64,000 nucleotides of DNA from Dysgonomonas sp. UBA7710. GTDB lineage: Bacteria; Bacteroidota; Bacteroidia; Bacteroidales; Dysgonomonadaceae. The notes beneath the pieces were generated by a model, which ran no database searches, was not told where the DNA came from, and worked only from the letters and a program-made list of their open reading frames with translations. The stretch spans positions 124,001-188,000 of the forward strand of contig NZ_DLFW01000002.1 in the NCBI RefSeq assembly GCF_002482385.1. The letters are read 5' to 3'. The stretch's first letter is position 1. The number at the start of each line of letters is the position of its first letter. Both the position numbers and the translations under genes were made by a program. Positions 7,354-16,397 of the stretch are shown here, piece after piece.

Positions 7354-8172
7354 GTGGGAAAAAAGGTCTATTTCTTATCAGATGTGCATTTAGGCTCAGC
7401 TTTTCACAAGAAGAATGTGGATAAGCATCAGCAAATGACCCTGCCTTCGGTCAAAGTCGACAGCCATTATTTTCCACAGCACGAAGTGGAGAGAAAGCTT
7501 TGCCGGTGGCTCGATATGGTCAAAGAAGATGCTCAAACAATCTATCTGCTTGGTGATATATTCGATTACTGGTTCGAATACCGCAATGTAGTACCCCGCG
7601 GTTTTGTCCGGTTTCTGGGGAAGATTGCAGAACTGACAGATATGGGCATTGAGGTGCATTTCTTTATCGGTAATCATGATATTTGGGTAACCGATTACTT
7701 GCAAAAAGAGTGTGGAATGATAGTCCATACCCAACCTCTGGTGCGGGATATTCACGGTAAGAAATTCTTTCTGGCACATGGAGACGGACTAGGGGATAAC
7801 TCTACATCATTCAAACTCTTACGTGCCCTTTTCCATAATAAGTTTTGCCGTAAACTCTATGCAGCCATCCATCCGCGGTGGACGGTGGGTTTTGCTCAAT
7901 GGTGGTCTAATCATAATCGAGAGAATGATGAGATGCCTGATTATTTCGGAGAGGATAAGGAGCATCTTGTTCTTTTTGCAAAGAACCATCTGAAACTTGC
8001 CCCCAATGTCAATTATTTTATCTTCGGGCACCGGCATATTATGCTCGACCTGATGCTCTCGATGCAAAGCCGGGTTGTAATATTGGGTGATTGGATTAAA
8101 TACTTCTCTTATGGCGTTTTCGATGGAGAGAATTTCTCACTGGAGATATTTGAAGAGTCGGAAGAAAACTAA
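7354..8172 (+). CDS. lpxH: UDP-2,3-diacylglucosamine diphosphatase-like metallophosphoesterase (LpxH)
   Basis: A 272-residue calcineurin-like phosphoesterase. In lipid A synthesis LpxH hydrolyses UDP-2,3-diacylglucosamine to lipid X and UMP at the inner membrane. The metal-binding series is complete: SDVHLGS (Asp10, His12), GDIFDYWFEY, GNHD, HGDG and a C-terminal GHRH. DYWFEY and the His/Arg-rich insertion are typical of LpxH-type enzymes. The start is a GTG at 7354, since the next Met would lose part of the first metal motif. A purine-rich stretch (ggataag) precedes it. The LpxH assignment over a related phosphohydrolase is good but not proven. Confidence 0.85.
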   Translation: MGKKVYFLSDVHLGSAFHKKNVDKHQQMTLPSVKVDSHYFPQHEVERKLCRWLDMVKEDAQTIYLLGDIFDYWFEYRNVVPRGFVRFLGKIAELTDMGIEVHFFIGNHDIWVTDYLQKECGMIVHTQPLVRDIHGKKFFLAHGDGLGDNSTSFKLLRALFHNKFCRKLYAAIHPRWTVGFAQWWSNHNRENDEMPDYFGEDKEHLVLFAKNHLKLAPNVNYFIFGHRHIMLDLMLSMQSRVVILGDWIKYFSYGVFDGENFSLEIFEESEEN

Positions 8173-8180
8173 TCGGTTAT

Positions 8181-8217
8181 CAAAAAACTCATAACTTATA
8201 CTCATAACTTATAACTT
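8181..8217. repeat. TAACTCATAAC word repeat
   Basis: Single-orientation run of CTCATAACTTATA words between lpxH and the CidA-family gene, ending at the TACCTTTG promoter motif as at 6728-6766. Confidence 0.6.
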
Positions 8218-8222
8218 AATAC

Positions 8223-8230
8223 TACCTTTG
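8223..8230 (+). promoter_or_regulatory. -7 promoter element of the CidA/LrgB operon
   Basis: TACCTTTG, 30 bp before the ATG at 8260. Confidence 0.6.
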
Positions 8231-8259
8231 TATCCGAGTTAATTTAGGAGGTTATCGTT

Positions 8260-8607
8260 ATGAAAATGGTAAAAGGTATCTTTATCATTCTTCTGTTCTA
8301 TTTCCTTGGACAAGGTGTTAGTTATCTGATAGATGGGCTTGTTCCCGGAAATATTATCGGAATGATTTTATTATTCCTCAGTCTCTACTTCAAAGCCCTT
8401 AAACCCGACTATGTAAAAGATGTTGCCAATGCCTTTACCCGCAATATGGCTATCTTCTTTATACCGGCCGGTGCAGGATTATTAGGCTCTTACGGGCTAA
8501 TCAGTAAATTCTGGATGTCGATTCTTATTGTATGTTCTGTAAGTACTGTACTGGTTATTGCCGTAGTTGCGGTTATTCAACAACAAATGGAGAAGAAGAG
8601 AAAATGA
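8260..8607 (+). CDS. CidA/LrgA family holin-like membrane protein
   Basis: A 115-residue protein with four predicted membrane helices (around residues 5-22, 27-43, 60-80, 86-106) and the family pattern PGNIIGMILLF...FIPAGAGLLGSYGLI. CidA/LrgA proteins work with a LrgB/CidB partner in programmed lysis control or, in other species, in export of small metabolites such as pyruvate. The lrgB-type partner follows with a 4-bp ATGA overlap, so the two are one translationally coupled operon. An AGGAGG-like sequence (ttaggaggtt) precedes the start, unusually strong for this phylum. Confidence 0.9.
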   Translation: MKMVKGIFIILLFYFLGQGVSYLIDGLVPGNIIGMILLFLSLYFKALKPDYVKDVANAFTRNMAIFFIPAGAGLLGSYGLISKFWMSILIVCSVSTVLVIAVVAVIQQQMEKKRK

Positions 8608-9296
8608 GAGCATTATTTGAATCCACAGAATTCATGCTCCTGCTTGTTTTCGGGAGTTATCTTTTTGGACAATGGGTGTTCAAGAAGACAAGGATAGGAT
8701 TGTTACATCCATTAATTATATCCATTGCCATTATCATCGCCTTTCTGAAGATATCGGGCATCAGTTATCAGACCTTTGAGAAGGGAAGCGAATTTGTAAG
8801 CTTCATGCTGGGACCTTCGGTTGTAGCATTGGGATATGTATTGTATGAGCAACTTGCTTACCTGAGAGGGAATGTCGTATCTATACTTACATCTGTCTTC
8901 ATTGGCAGTGTTGTTGGTATTATGAGCGTTATTATACTGGCTAAACTAACAGGTGCAGATCAGGTATTGATACATAGTCTTGAACCAAAGTCGGTAACTA
9001 CGCCTATTGCTATGAGTATAGCCGAACAATCCGGTGGTAATGTCTCGCTTACTGCCGTTATTGTATTGTTTTGTGGTATTTTCGGCAGTATCGTTGGACC
9101 CCCGATATTACGTGTGCTGGGAATAAAAAGCAGTGTTGCCAAGGGCCTTGCAATGGGTGCGTCTGCTCATGGCGTTGGTACAGCCAAAGCTATGGAAATG
9201 GGAGTGATAGAAGGTGCGCTTAGCGGTCTGGCTATCGGATTGATGGGGGTTATGACAGCCTTGCTGATTCCTATTGTGCATCGATTATTCTCTTAG
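8604..9296 (+). CDS. lrgB: LrgB/CidB family membrane protein
   Basis: A 230-residue multi-helix protein with the LrgB signature LEPKSVTTPIAMSIAEQSGG and GASAHGVGTAKAMEMG near the C-terminus. I place the start at ATG 8604, overlapping the cidA-like stop (ATGA); an in-frame start upstream at 8532 would lie inside the partner gene and add 24 residues unlike the family. Partner of the preceding gene in a two-component membrane system. No LytTR-type or LysR-type regulator is adjacent, unlike the Staphylococcus and Bacillus operons. Confidence 0.92.
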   Translation: MRALFESTEFMLLLVFGSYLFGQWVFKKTRIGLLHPLIISIAIIIAFLKISGISYQTFEKGSEFVSFMLGPSVVALGYVLYEQLAYLRGNVVSILTSVFIGSVVGIMSVIILAKLTGADQVLIHSLEPKSVTTPIAMSIAEQSGGNVSLTAVIVLFCGIFGSIVGPPILRVLGIKSSVAKGLAMGASAHGVGTAKAMEMGVIEGALSGLAIGLMGVMTALLIPIVHRLFS

Positions 9297-9446
9297 AAAG
9301 AACTATTGAATGCTTATCGCCAATATATCACTTTAGGCATAGATACATTGATTCTGATTGAATATTCTTTGTATAGATATATCTTTAGAATATAAACTGG
9401 TTTTTACAGAATAGACATTAAGGACTGTAAACTCTCTCTTTTTGCT

Positions 9447-9454
9447 TACCTTTG
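9447..9454 (+). promoter_or_regulatory. -7 promoter element of the ABC-F gene
   Basis: TACCTTTG only 15 bp before the ATG at 9470. This fixes the translation start: a TTG at 9452 would lie inside the promoter. The implied leader is about 10 nt. Confidence 0.65.
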
Positions 9455-9469
9455 CACAAAATTATTCTT

Positions 9470-11347
9470 ATGGCATCTATTTTACAGGTAGACGGACTCA
9501 CAAAAAGCTTTGGAGACTTAGTTCTGTTTCGCGAAATATCCTTCGGTATTGCCGAGGGTGAACGCATCGGTCTTATAGCAAAAAATGGTTCGGGCAAAAC
9601 TACTTTGCTTAATATACTTACGGGTAAGGAATCGTACGATAACGGTGCGGTTGTTTTTCGGCGTGATTTGCGAGTCGCATATCTCGAGCAAGACCCTGTA
9701 TATCCCGAAAATCTGACCGTTTTACAGGCTTGTTTTAGTTCCGGAAATGAGATAACGGACCTGATTGCGGAATACGAGAAAGTGATAAATTCAAAGGACC
9801 ATTCTAATCTCGATAATATCCTGCAAAAGATGGATGTGTTGCAGGCATGGGACTATGAGCATAGGGCAAAGCAGATTCTGGCACAACTCAAGATTACGGA
9901 TTTCGAACAGAAAATTTCAGAATTATCAGGAGGACAACTTAAGCGGGTAGCCCTTGCCAATGTGCTGATTACCGAACCTGACCTTATTATACTGGATGAG
10001 CCTACCAACCACCTCGATCTGGATATGGTGGAATGGCTGGAGGAATATCTTCAACGTTCGCGCCTTAGCTTGTTGATGGTTACGCATGACCGTTATTTCC
10101 TCGACCGGGTTTGCAACGAGATTATAGAGATAGATCAGCAGCAGCTCTACCAATATAAAGGAAATTATTCCTATTATCTTGAAAAAAGGGATGAACGGAT
10201 CAGTGCTCAGAATGCGGAGATAGACCGGGCCAATAATCTTATGCGTAAGGAACTGGAATGGATGCGCCGCCAGCCGCAGGCACGGGGAACAAAGGCAAAA
10301 TCACGAATCGATGCTTTCTACGACCTGGAGAAAAAAGCGCAACAGGTGCGTGATGCCGGAAATGTACAGTTGCAAATGAAAGGCTCCTATATTGGTAACA
10401 AGATATTTGAGGCACAGCATGTATATAAGGCTTTTGGTGATATTAAGATTGTAGAGGATTTTAATTATGTATTTGCCCGTTACGAAAAACTGGGAATTGT
10501 CGGTAATAACGGGACCGGGAAATCCACTTTCATAAAAATGCTGATGGGTGAAGTTGCTCCCGATAAAGGAAACTTCGATATCGGCGAGACGGTGAAATTC
10601 GGTTATTACAGTCAGGACGGACTAAAGTTTGATGAACAAATGAAAGTGCTGGATGTGATACAAAATATAGCTGAGGTTATCGATTTAGGTAATGGTAATC
10701 GTCTGACAGCATCGCAATTCCTGCAACATTTTCTGTTCCCGCCCGAAAAGCAGCATAATTTTGTCTATAAGCTATCGGGAGGAGAGAAACGCCGCCTGTA
10801 TTTGTGTACGGTACTTATAACCAATCCTAATTTTCTGGTATTGGACGAACCTACCAATGATCTGGATATCGTTACGCTCAATATATTGGAAGAATACCTG
10901 CAACAGTTTAAAGGTTGCGTGATAGTGGTTTCTCACGATCGTTATTTCATGGACAAAGTGGTAGACCATCTGCTTGCTTTTCAGGGGAACGCGAAGATAA
11001 AAGACTTCCCGGGTAATTATACCGAATACAGGGAGTGGAAAGAGATACAGGAAGCCATTGAGAAGGAAAAAGAGCAGGCAGCAAAACCAAAAGAAGATAA
11101 ACCTCAGATCGCATCACCAAAAAATGATGATAAGAAGAAGCTGTCATTCAAGGAGAAGCGAGAATTTGAAGAACTTGATTTACTGATTCCGAAACTGGAA
11201 GAGGAGAAAGAGAAACTTGAAAACGAATTGTCGAGCGGAACTCTTTCCACTGACGAATTGCTATCCAAATCGAGCCGTATCAGTGAATTAATCGATGAGA
11301 TAGATGAAAAAACAATGCGTTGGATGGAACTTAGTGACCTCCTGTAA
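9470..11347 (+). CDS. uup: ABC-F family ATPase, Uup-like
   Basis: A 625-residue soluble protein with two ABC cassettes and no membrane segment. Cassette 1 has AKNGSGKT (37-44; Ala replaces the usual first Gly) and LSGGQLKRVALAN; cassette 2 has GNNGTGKS (345-352) and LSGGEKRRLYL. Each has a full Walker B with catalytic Glu (ILDEPTNHLDL, VLDEPTNDLDI). Between them is the ABC-F linker (RRQPQARGTKAKSRIDAF). The charged C-terminal coiled coil (about residues 545-625) is typical of Uup. ABC-F proteins act on stalled ribosomes; Uup also affects precise excision of transposons and replication intermediates. ATG 9470 is chosen from the promoter position. Confidence 0.92.
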   Translation: MASILQVDGLTKSFGDLVLFREISFGIAEGERIGLIAKNGSGKTTLLNILTGKESYDNGAVVFRRDLRVAYLEQDPVYPENLTVLQACFSSGNEITDLIAEYEKVINSKDHSNLDNILQKMDVLQAWDYEHRAKQILAQLKITDFEQKISELSGGQLKRVALANVLITEPDLIILDEPTNHLDLDMVEWLEEYLQRSRLSLLMVTHDRYFLDRVCNEIIEIDQQQLYQYKGNYSYYLEKRDERISAQNAEIDRANNLMRKELEWMRRQPQARGTKAKSRIDAFYDLEKKAQQVRDAGNVQLQMKGSYIGNKIFEAQHVYKAFGDIKIVEDFNYVFARYEKLGIVGNNGTGKSTFIKMLMGEVAPDKGNFDIGETVKFGYYSQDGLKFDEQMKVLDVIQNIAEVIDLGNGNRLTASQFLQHFLFPPEKQHNFVYKLSGGEKRRLYLCTVLITNPNFLVLDEPTNDLDIVTLNILEEYLQQFKGCVIVVSHDRYFMDKVVDHLLAFQGNAKIKDFPGNYTEYREWKEIQEAIEKEKEQAAKPKEDKPQIASPKNDDKKKLSFKEKREFEELDLLIPKLEEEKEKLENELSSGTLSTDELLSKSSRISELIDEIDEKTMRWMELSDLL

Positions 11348-11359
11348 CGTTAATGTGTT

Positions 11360-12541
11360 ATGGAGATTCAAATTGCGAAACCGAAACTATGGTCGTTAAG
11401 CTATCTGAATGTTTGTATTGCAAACTTTCTGATGGCCTGTTCATTCAATTTGCTGATGCCTTCTATCCCTCTTTATATAACAGAGCAGATGGGGGTTGCC
11501 CAGTCTAAAACGGGGATTGTACTGGCATCGTATGCTATCGCCCTTATGTTTGTACGCCCATTCTCCGGTTATATAGTCGATTTGTATTCCCGGAAGAAAG
11601 TTCTTCTGATAGCCTTTTCCTGCTATGTCCTTATCTTTTTCGGTTACTTCTGGGCTACAACAGTCATGCTGTTTATCCTTGTGCGTTTCCTGCACGGCAT
11701 TACATGGGGGCTTTCCACCGTATCGTCCAGTACGCTGGCGATAGACGTAGTACCAACCGAACGGCGAGCCGAAGGTATAGGTTATTACGGCACTTTTATG
11801 AATGTGGCAATGGCCATAGGGCCATTCGTAGCCATACATATATACAATAATTGGGGCTTTCAGATATTACTTTGGTGCGCCATTGTAATGGGAACTCTCG
11901 GCATTGTAGCCACTGCGATGATTAAAGCTCCGGAAAGACCCAAAGTAGAACAAGCCCAAAAACTTTCGCTGGACCGTTTTTTCCTACTGAAAGGCTGGCC
12001 TATATTCCTCAATCAGTTGCTGCCGTGTTTTGCCTGGGGTACAATAGGCCCTTTTGTAGCGCAATACGGGAAACAGATCGGGATATTTAATGCCGGTATC
12101 TTTTTTCTGTTCTGGGCGGGTGGTATCATCACATCTCGGGTATTCGCGGGTAAGCTGGTAGACAGAGGCAAAATACATGAGGTGAATGTATCGGCAATGG
12201 CCATTGTGGCTATTGCATTCTTCGCTTTTGCCACTATACACAATATTTATGCATTCTGTATATCGGGGCTGTTTATCGGTGTCGGTTTCGGGATGATGTT
12301 TCCGGCTTTACAGACGCTGTATATCAACCTTGCCGAAAACAGTCAGCGGGGAACAGCCAATTCCACGTACCTTATCGGTTTCGATCTCGGGCTGGCAATA
12401 GGCATGTTATTAGGCGGATATATTACAGGCTTCTTTTCATTCGAGACTTTGTATCTCGTTGCTTCCGGGCTTTGCTTATTCAGTGTCCTTATATACTGGA
12501 CATGCTCGAGGGTTGTGTTCGAAAGAAACCGGTTAAGATAA
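11360..12541 (+). CDS. Major facilitator superfamily transporter
   Basis: A 393-residue protein with 12 predicted membrane helices. MFS motifs are visible: RPFSGYIVDLYSRKKVLL between helices 2 and 3 (G-x-x-x-D-x-x-x-R-K), and RFLHGITWGLSTV in helix 4. The two halves are joined by a short cytoplasmic loop around residue 200 (KAPERPKVEQAQKLSLDRF). It resembles drug or small-molecule efflux MFS members of Bacteroidetes, but the substrate is not deducible. It starts 12 bp after the ABC-F gene and converges on the oxidoreductase gene with only an 11-bp gap and no obvious terminator. Confidence 0.9.
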   Translation: MEIQIAKPKLWSLSYLNVCIANFLMACSFNLLMPSIPLYITEQMGVAQSKTGIVLASYAIALMFVRPFSGYIVDLYSRKKVLLIAFSCYVLIFFGYFWATTVMLFILVRFLHGITWGLSTVSSSTLAIDVVPTERRAEGIGYYGTFMNVAMAIGPFVAIHIYNNWGFQILLWCAIVMGTLGIVATAMIKAPERPKVEQAQKLSLDRFFLLKGWPIFLNQLLPCFAWGTIGPFVAQYGKQIGIFNAGIFFLFWAGGIITSRVFAGKLVDRGKIHEVNVSAMAIVAIAFFAFATIHNIYAFCISGLFIGVGFGMMFPALQTLYINLAENSQRGTANSTYLIGFDLGLAIGMLLGGYITGFFSFETLYLVASGLCLFSVLIYWTCSRVVFERNRLR

Positions 12542-12552
12542 ATATCTTCCTT

Positions 12553-13533
12553 TTATATTTTTTTAGCTATCATATCCATCACCCTTGACGTCCTTGCGCC
12601 TGATATCCCCGTAGACGGACAAGTTCCTGCACCCCGCAATTCATCGACAATGGTTTGAATAAGCGGCTGCTGGATATGTTCGGGATGTTCGGTTTCGAAT
12701 AGTTCGGTTCCTTTTGTCGTAGTCAGGCAAATGGGACGGAAGTCGAATGTATTGAAGCGGATATATCCCTCAGTTCCGTTGATTATGATTGTATCCTGCC
12801 GCGCCTGTTCGGATGAAACGAAACACCACTGCCCTGTACCTGTTACTCCTGATTTGAACTGCATGATCGCAGATATAGTGTCCGAAACGGAATAATAACC
12901 TCCGAGAGTCTGTGTATATCCTTTAGCTTCTTCTATCTCACCGAGCAGGAAATCGAGTATATCGAGCGTATGCGGAGCCAGGTCGAAGAAATAGCCGTCT
13001 CCTGCAATCTCCCTGTTCACACGCCATGTTTGATTCCGGATATCCATATCGGATTCACTGGCCGGGCGGAAATACTTTACCTCGGCAGTCAGAATTTTTC
13101 CGATTCTGTTATTGTCTATCAATTCTTTTACTTTCAGGAAATAGGGTAGGGCACGACGGTAAAAAGCTACGAATAGTTTCTGGTTCGCATTTTTAGCAGC
13201 ATCCACTATTTCCATACATTCGGCATAGCTCATAGCCATCGGTTTTTCCACATATACAGGTTTTCCCGCCTTCAGGGCTTTGATGGCGTATTCCTTATGT
13301 GATGCGGGCGGGGTGGCTACATATATCATATTTACATCGGCGTCATTTATTAATTGCTCTGCATCTGTATAATATTTACTCACGCCATGACGGGCGGCAA
13401 AATCTTTTACTTTGTTTTCATCCCGGCGCATTACGGCAGCGAGTTCAGAATGTTCTGTTTTGTAAAAGGCAGGGCCGCTTTTCTTTTCACAGACGTCACC
13501 CGCACCAATTATACCCCATTTTATTTTATCCAT
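12553..13533 (-). CDS. Gfo/Idh/MocA family NAD(P)-dependent oxidoreductase
   Basis: A 326-residue enzyme with an N-terminal Rossmann fold (KWGIIGAGDVCEKK, residues 4-17) and the family motif YVEKPMAMSY (residues 93-102), whose Lys is catalytic, followed by the C-terminal alpha/beta substrate domain (WRVNREIAGDGYFFDLAPHTLDIL carries the usual Asp and His). The family oxidises or epimerises sugars, inositols and similar polyols. Neighbouring genes give no clue to the substrate. No signal peptide, so cytoplasmic, unlike the Tat-exported family members common in Bacteroidetes. Confidence 0.92.
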   Translation of the reverse strand: MDKIKWGIIGAGDVCEKKSGPAFYKTEHSELAAVMRRDENKVKDFAARHGVSKYYTDAEQLINDADVNMIYVATPPASHKEYAIKALKAGKPVYVEKPMAMSYAECMEIVDAAKNANQKLFVAFYRRALPYFLKVKELIDNNRIGKILTAEVKYFRPASESDMDIRNQTWRVNREIAGDGYFFDLAPHTLDILDFLLGEIEEAKGYTQTLGGYYSVSDTISAIMQFKSGVTGTGQWCFVSSEQARQDTIIINGTEGYIRFNTFDFRPICLTTTKGTELFETEHPEHIQQPLIQTIVDELRGAGTCPSTGISGARTSRVMDMIAKKI

Positions 13534-13700
13534 AATTATTTGGTTTTAGTATCCTATGCAGCAGAGGCTCTAACTCTGCTTTTCGTTTTTCATTGAACGT
13601 ATAGAGTACTAATTTAAGAAATATTCCGGATATATTCTTCTTTATCTGAAAGTGACCAAGGCAAACATGCGAAAATTGGCATCTGCTATATTTGTGTTTT

Positions 13701-14085
13701 TTAACTGTATATAGTTAAAAAGTAACAAAGGTAACACTATTTACAGTTAACAGTCAACAGTTAGCAGTAAACAACTCGTATCTCGTGTCCTGTCTACTCG
13801 TATCTCAAAAAAAGGTAACAAAAGTAACACCTATTTCAGTCAACAGTTAACAGTCATCAGTCAACAACTCGTATCTCGTATCTTGTCTACTTGTACCTTT
13901 CTTCAAAAGGTAACAAAGGTAACAGTCTTTATCATTTTCTACTTTTGGCACTTCACTTTTGGCTCCGCCGATTTTCAATTCGTTTTTCACTTTTCACTTA
14001 CTACATTTTTTCAAAGAACGATCAGCCAACAGCTAAAAGTTATCAGCTATATACATAGATAAACTTCTTCAAAAAGATTAAATTT
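13701..14085 (+). repeat. Mosaic intergenic repeat, copy 2
   Basis: This fills the middle of the 697-bp gap between the oxidoreductase gene and the membrane protein gene at 14231; no gene is seen in the gap. It contains the same blocks as 5656-5982 in reverse-complement order: an imperfect palindrome TTAACTGTATATAGTTAA, GTAACAAAGGTAAC words (three sets), CAGTTAACAGTCATCAG words (two sets), CTCGTATCTCGTATC words (two sets), TTTTTCACTTTTCACTT, and AACAGCTAAAAGTTATCAGCT. The middle block is duplicated relative to copy 1. A TATATTTG promoter-like motif lies just outside (13687-13694). Beyond it, 14100-14190 has loose TTAGCA/TGTGC words. Confidence 0.85.
13844..13925. repeat. 82-bp perfect inverted repeat, right arm
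   Basis: Exact reverse complement of 5857-5938. Identity stops abruptly on both sides while the flanking blocks stay recognisably similar but diverged, which suggests recent gene conversion or recombination between the two copies. Confidence 0.93.
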
Positions 14086-14201
14086 GGTGCGTTTGTCCCG
14101 AAAAGTAAATCAATAAACAAATTAGCAGTTTTAACAATGCCCTGATGTGACAATGTGCTAATGGCTCAAGCCGCAAAGCTTGCAGCTTTTGTTTTTTATA
14201 C

Positions 14202-14209
14202 TACTTTTG
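14202..14209 (+). promoter_or_regulatory. -7 promoter element of the DUF6056-like gene
   Basis: TACTTTTG (TAnnTTTG), 21 bp before the ATG at 14231. Confidence 0.5.
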
Positions 14210-14230
14210 CATAGATATAACGTGTAACAG

Positions 14231-15616
14231 ATGAATATACAATCAAATACATTTGAACGTACTCTTACCTCACTAAAAGGTATATATATTAAGGCAGAGC
14301 ATGTGATTGACAGGATAAGCGATAGCAAGCTGAAAAAGTCATTCCTGTGGACTCTGACAGTTCTTTTCTGCCTTTCTGCTTTACTCTTTCTGAATATACT
14401 TACCCCGCTTATATCCGATGATTTTGCCTATCTGTTTATCTATGGAGAAAACATACGTGTCGCGTCTGTAGGAGATATTGTCCAGTCCCAGATTAATCAC
14501 TATTATCAGTGGGGAGGACGCAGCGTAGCGCATTTTATAGCACAGGCACTGTTATTATTGCCTGCTTATTTTGCCGATGTATTGAACACATTGGTGTATC
14601 TGGGCTATGCTCTTCTTATCTATTTTCATGTTACAGGACGAGGTAAGGGAAGTTTATCCCTGTTCATATTCATCAACTTAGCCATCTGGTTTATGCAACC
14701 TGTATTTGGTGATACAGTGCTATGGCTTACGGGTTCGGCTAATTATCTATGGTGTACGTTCATTATTCTTTTATTTCTGCTTCCATACCGTTTTTATAAA
14801 GGGGGCGAATTAAACGTTGCAGGGAAGATACTGGCATCGACAGGGCTTTTTCTTTTCGGTATTATCGCCGGATGGACCAATGAGAATACAGCAGGCGCGA
14901 TGATCCTTATTATAGTTTTTTTCTTTATCTATTACAGGTCGCGTAAATGGAAAATACCCGTATGGGCTGTTTGGGGATTGCTGGGTGGCATTATAGGTTA
15001 CGTGGTTTTGATTCTGGCTCCCGGTAATTTCGAGAGGGCAGGAGAGTCTGCTTTTGGCTTCTCTGTCATTGCCTACAGGCTATTCAACAGTACACTTACA
15101 TTTTTCTTTTATTCAGGTACATTAATCTTGAGTTGTCTGCTGATATATATATTATACTATCGTTTTCCCGGAGGAGAGAGAAACGATAAATTGAAACTGA
15201 GTATTATCTATTCCATAGCTGCTATAGCTGCGGTATATGCTATGTTATTTTCGCCTACTTTTCCCCGCAGGGCGTTGTTCGGTGTTGTCACTTTTCTTAT
15301 TGTCGGGGCGGGGATTTTATATTGTAATCTCGATTTCAGTCAGAAATTCCTGCGTCAGTTACGTTTGTCGGTCATAACAATAGGATTCGTCAGCTTTATT
15401 TTCACGTTCTATCTGGCGGCTAAAGATATTAATGCCTTCAGGAATATAACGGAAGAAAGGGAAATTAAAATAGAAGAGGCCAAACGGAAAGGCGTTACTT
15501 CTTGTGAATTTGAAAGATATGAAGGAAGTACATATATTCACGGCGAAGATCCATTTTCGGAAGAATTAATGACACGCCACTATGGAATAAAAATCTTCCT
15601 GAAAGGGCGTGATTAG
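14231..15616 (+). CDS. Multi-pass membrane protein, DUF6056-like
   Basis: A 461-residue protein with about 10-12 hydrophobic segments and a short cytoplasmic N-terminus (residues 1-35). After the first helix comes PLISDDFAYLF, the Asp-Asp loop found in membrane glycosyltransferase-like (GT-C/GtrII) and DUF6056 proteins, followed by WGGRSVAHF and GWTNENTAG. This layout suggests a polyprenyl-sugar-using enzyme or surface-glycan modifier, but activity is unproven. It stands alone behind its own promoter, far from the polysaccharide locus at 61 kb, and its last 4 bp overlap the convergent LysE-family gene. Confidence 0.65.
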   Translation: MNIQSNTFERTLTSLKGIYIKAEHVIDRISDSKLKKSFLWTLTVLFCLSALLFLNILTPLISDDFAYLFIYGENIRVASVGDIVQSQINHYYQWGGRSVAHFIAQALLLLPAYFADVLNTLVYLGYALLIYFHVTGRGKGSLSLFIFINLAIWFMQPVFGDTVLWLTGSANYLWCTFIILLFLLPYRFYKGGELNVAGKILASTGLFLFGIIAGWTNENTAGAMILIIVFFFIYYRSRKWKIPVWAVWGLLGGIIGYVVLILAPGNFERAGESAFGFSVIAYRLFNSTLTFFFYSGTLILSCLLIYILYYRFPGGERNDKLKLSIIYSIAAIAAVYAMLFSPTFPRRALFGVVTFLIVGAGILYCNLDFSQKFLRQLRLSVITIGFVSFIFTFYLAAKDINAFRNITEEREIKIEEAKRKGVTSCEFERYEGSTYIHGEDPFSEELMTRHYGIKIFLKGRD

Positions 15617-16260
15617 AAAAAATCTATACCTATCAGGGTTCCGGTAATGATACCGGCAACACCTAATCCGATGAGTAACAGTCCTATTATTCGGTTAAAT
15701 ATCTGTAATCCTCTCGGATTGAAGCGGCTGCGGAGTTTATTTACGAAGTAAGTGACCAGCAGCCACCACAGAAATGCTCCTATTCCAATAAACAGAATCG
15801 TTATGAGGTCATAACCGAAAGGTTTATCGGCATCAATAACATTAAACCGGGCAAAGAGTGCTATATAAAGGAATAAGGTGGCAATGTTGGAAACGGTAAG
15901 GATAAGAGAAGAAATGAACACTGTCCAGGTAGAAACCGATTTCTCTTTTAGTTTCGTGAGACTTTTCGATGGGTTTTTGTTAAATACGATATATCCGAAA
16001 ACAATGAGGATAATACTGCCTACGACTTTGAGAGGGCCTTCGTGCTGTTGGATAAATTCCGTACTGAAACCCAATCCCAAAGCGGCAATGATGGCTAACA
16101 ATGCTATCAGCATATCGCCGACTACAGCACCTAAACCCGTTATTAAACCGTTTTTCCTGCCTTCATTCAGGGTGCGCTGTATACAAAGCATACCCACAGG
16201 CCCCATAGGAGCTGAAGATAAGAATCCGATAAACAAACCTTTTATAATGATATATACCAT
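15613..16260 (-). CDS. LysE family translocator
   Basis: A 215-residue inner-membrane protein with about six helices and the LysE/RhtB opening: GLFIGFLSSAPMGPVGMLCIQRTLNEGRKNG (Pro-rich PxGP in helix 1, then an amphipathic RTL..GR..G turn) and a second GLGAVVGDM. LysE-type proteins export amino acids or other small cationic or neutral molecules; the substrate cannot be told here. Its C-terminus overlaps the upstream plus-strand gene by 4 bp. The spacer 16261-16397 upstream shows no further gene. Confidence 0.9.
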   Translation of the reverse strand: MVYIIIKGLFIGFLSSAPMGPVGMLCIQRTLNEGRKNGLITGLGAVVGDMLIALLAIIAALGLGFSTEFIQQHEGPLKVVGSIILIVFGYIVFNKNPSKSLTKLKEKSVSTWTVFISSLILTVSNIATLFLYIALFARFNVIDADKPFGYDLITILFIGIGAFLWWLLVTYFVNKLRSRFNPRGLQIFNRIIGLLLIGLGVAGIITGTLIGIDFF

Positions 16261-16397
16261 TAACTACCTTTTATGTCAGTCGTTTCGCCCTTGTAAAGTA
16301 ATGTACGAAAGCTATATTTCCCGCCGATCTGACTACGCTATGGCACAAAGATAGTATCAAAATCTTAGAAAATATCACATAAATGACTAAAAGCAGG

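Noticed and set aside
9452..9469. Upstream TTG start for the ABC-F gene
   Set aside because: The TTG lies inside the TACCTTTG promoter motif; ATG 9470 gives a normal Uup N-terminus.
13701..14085. Possible CRISPR array or tandem satellite
   Set aside because: The repeated words are 7-10 bp, degenerate and of several kinds; there are no constant repeats of 23-40 bp, no unique spacers and no cas genes.
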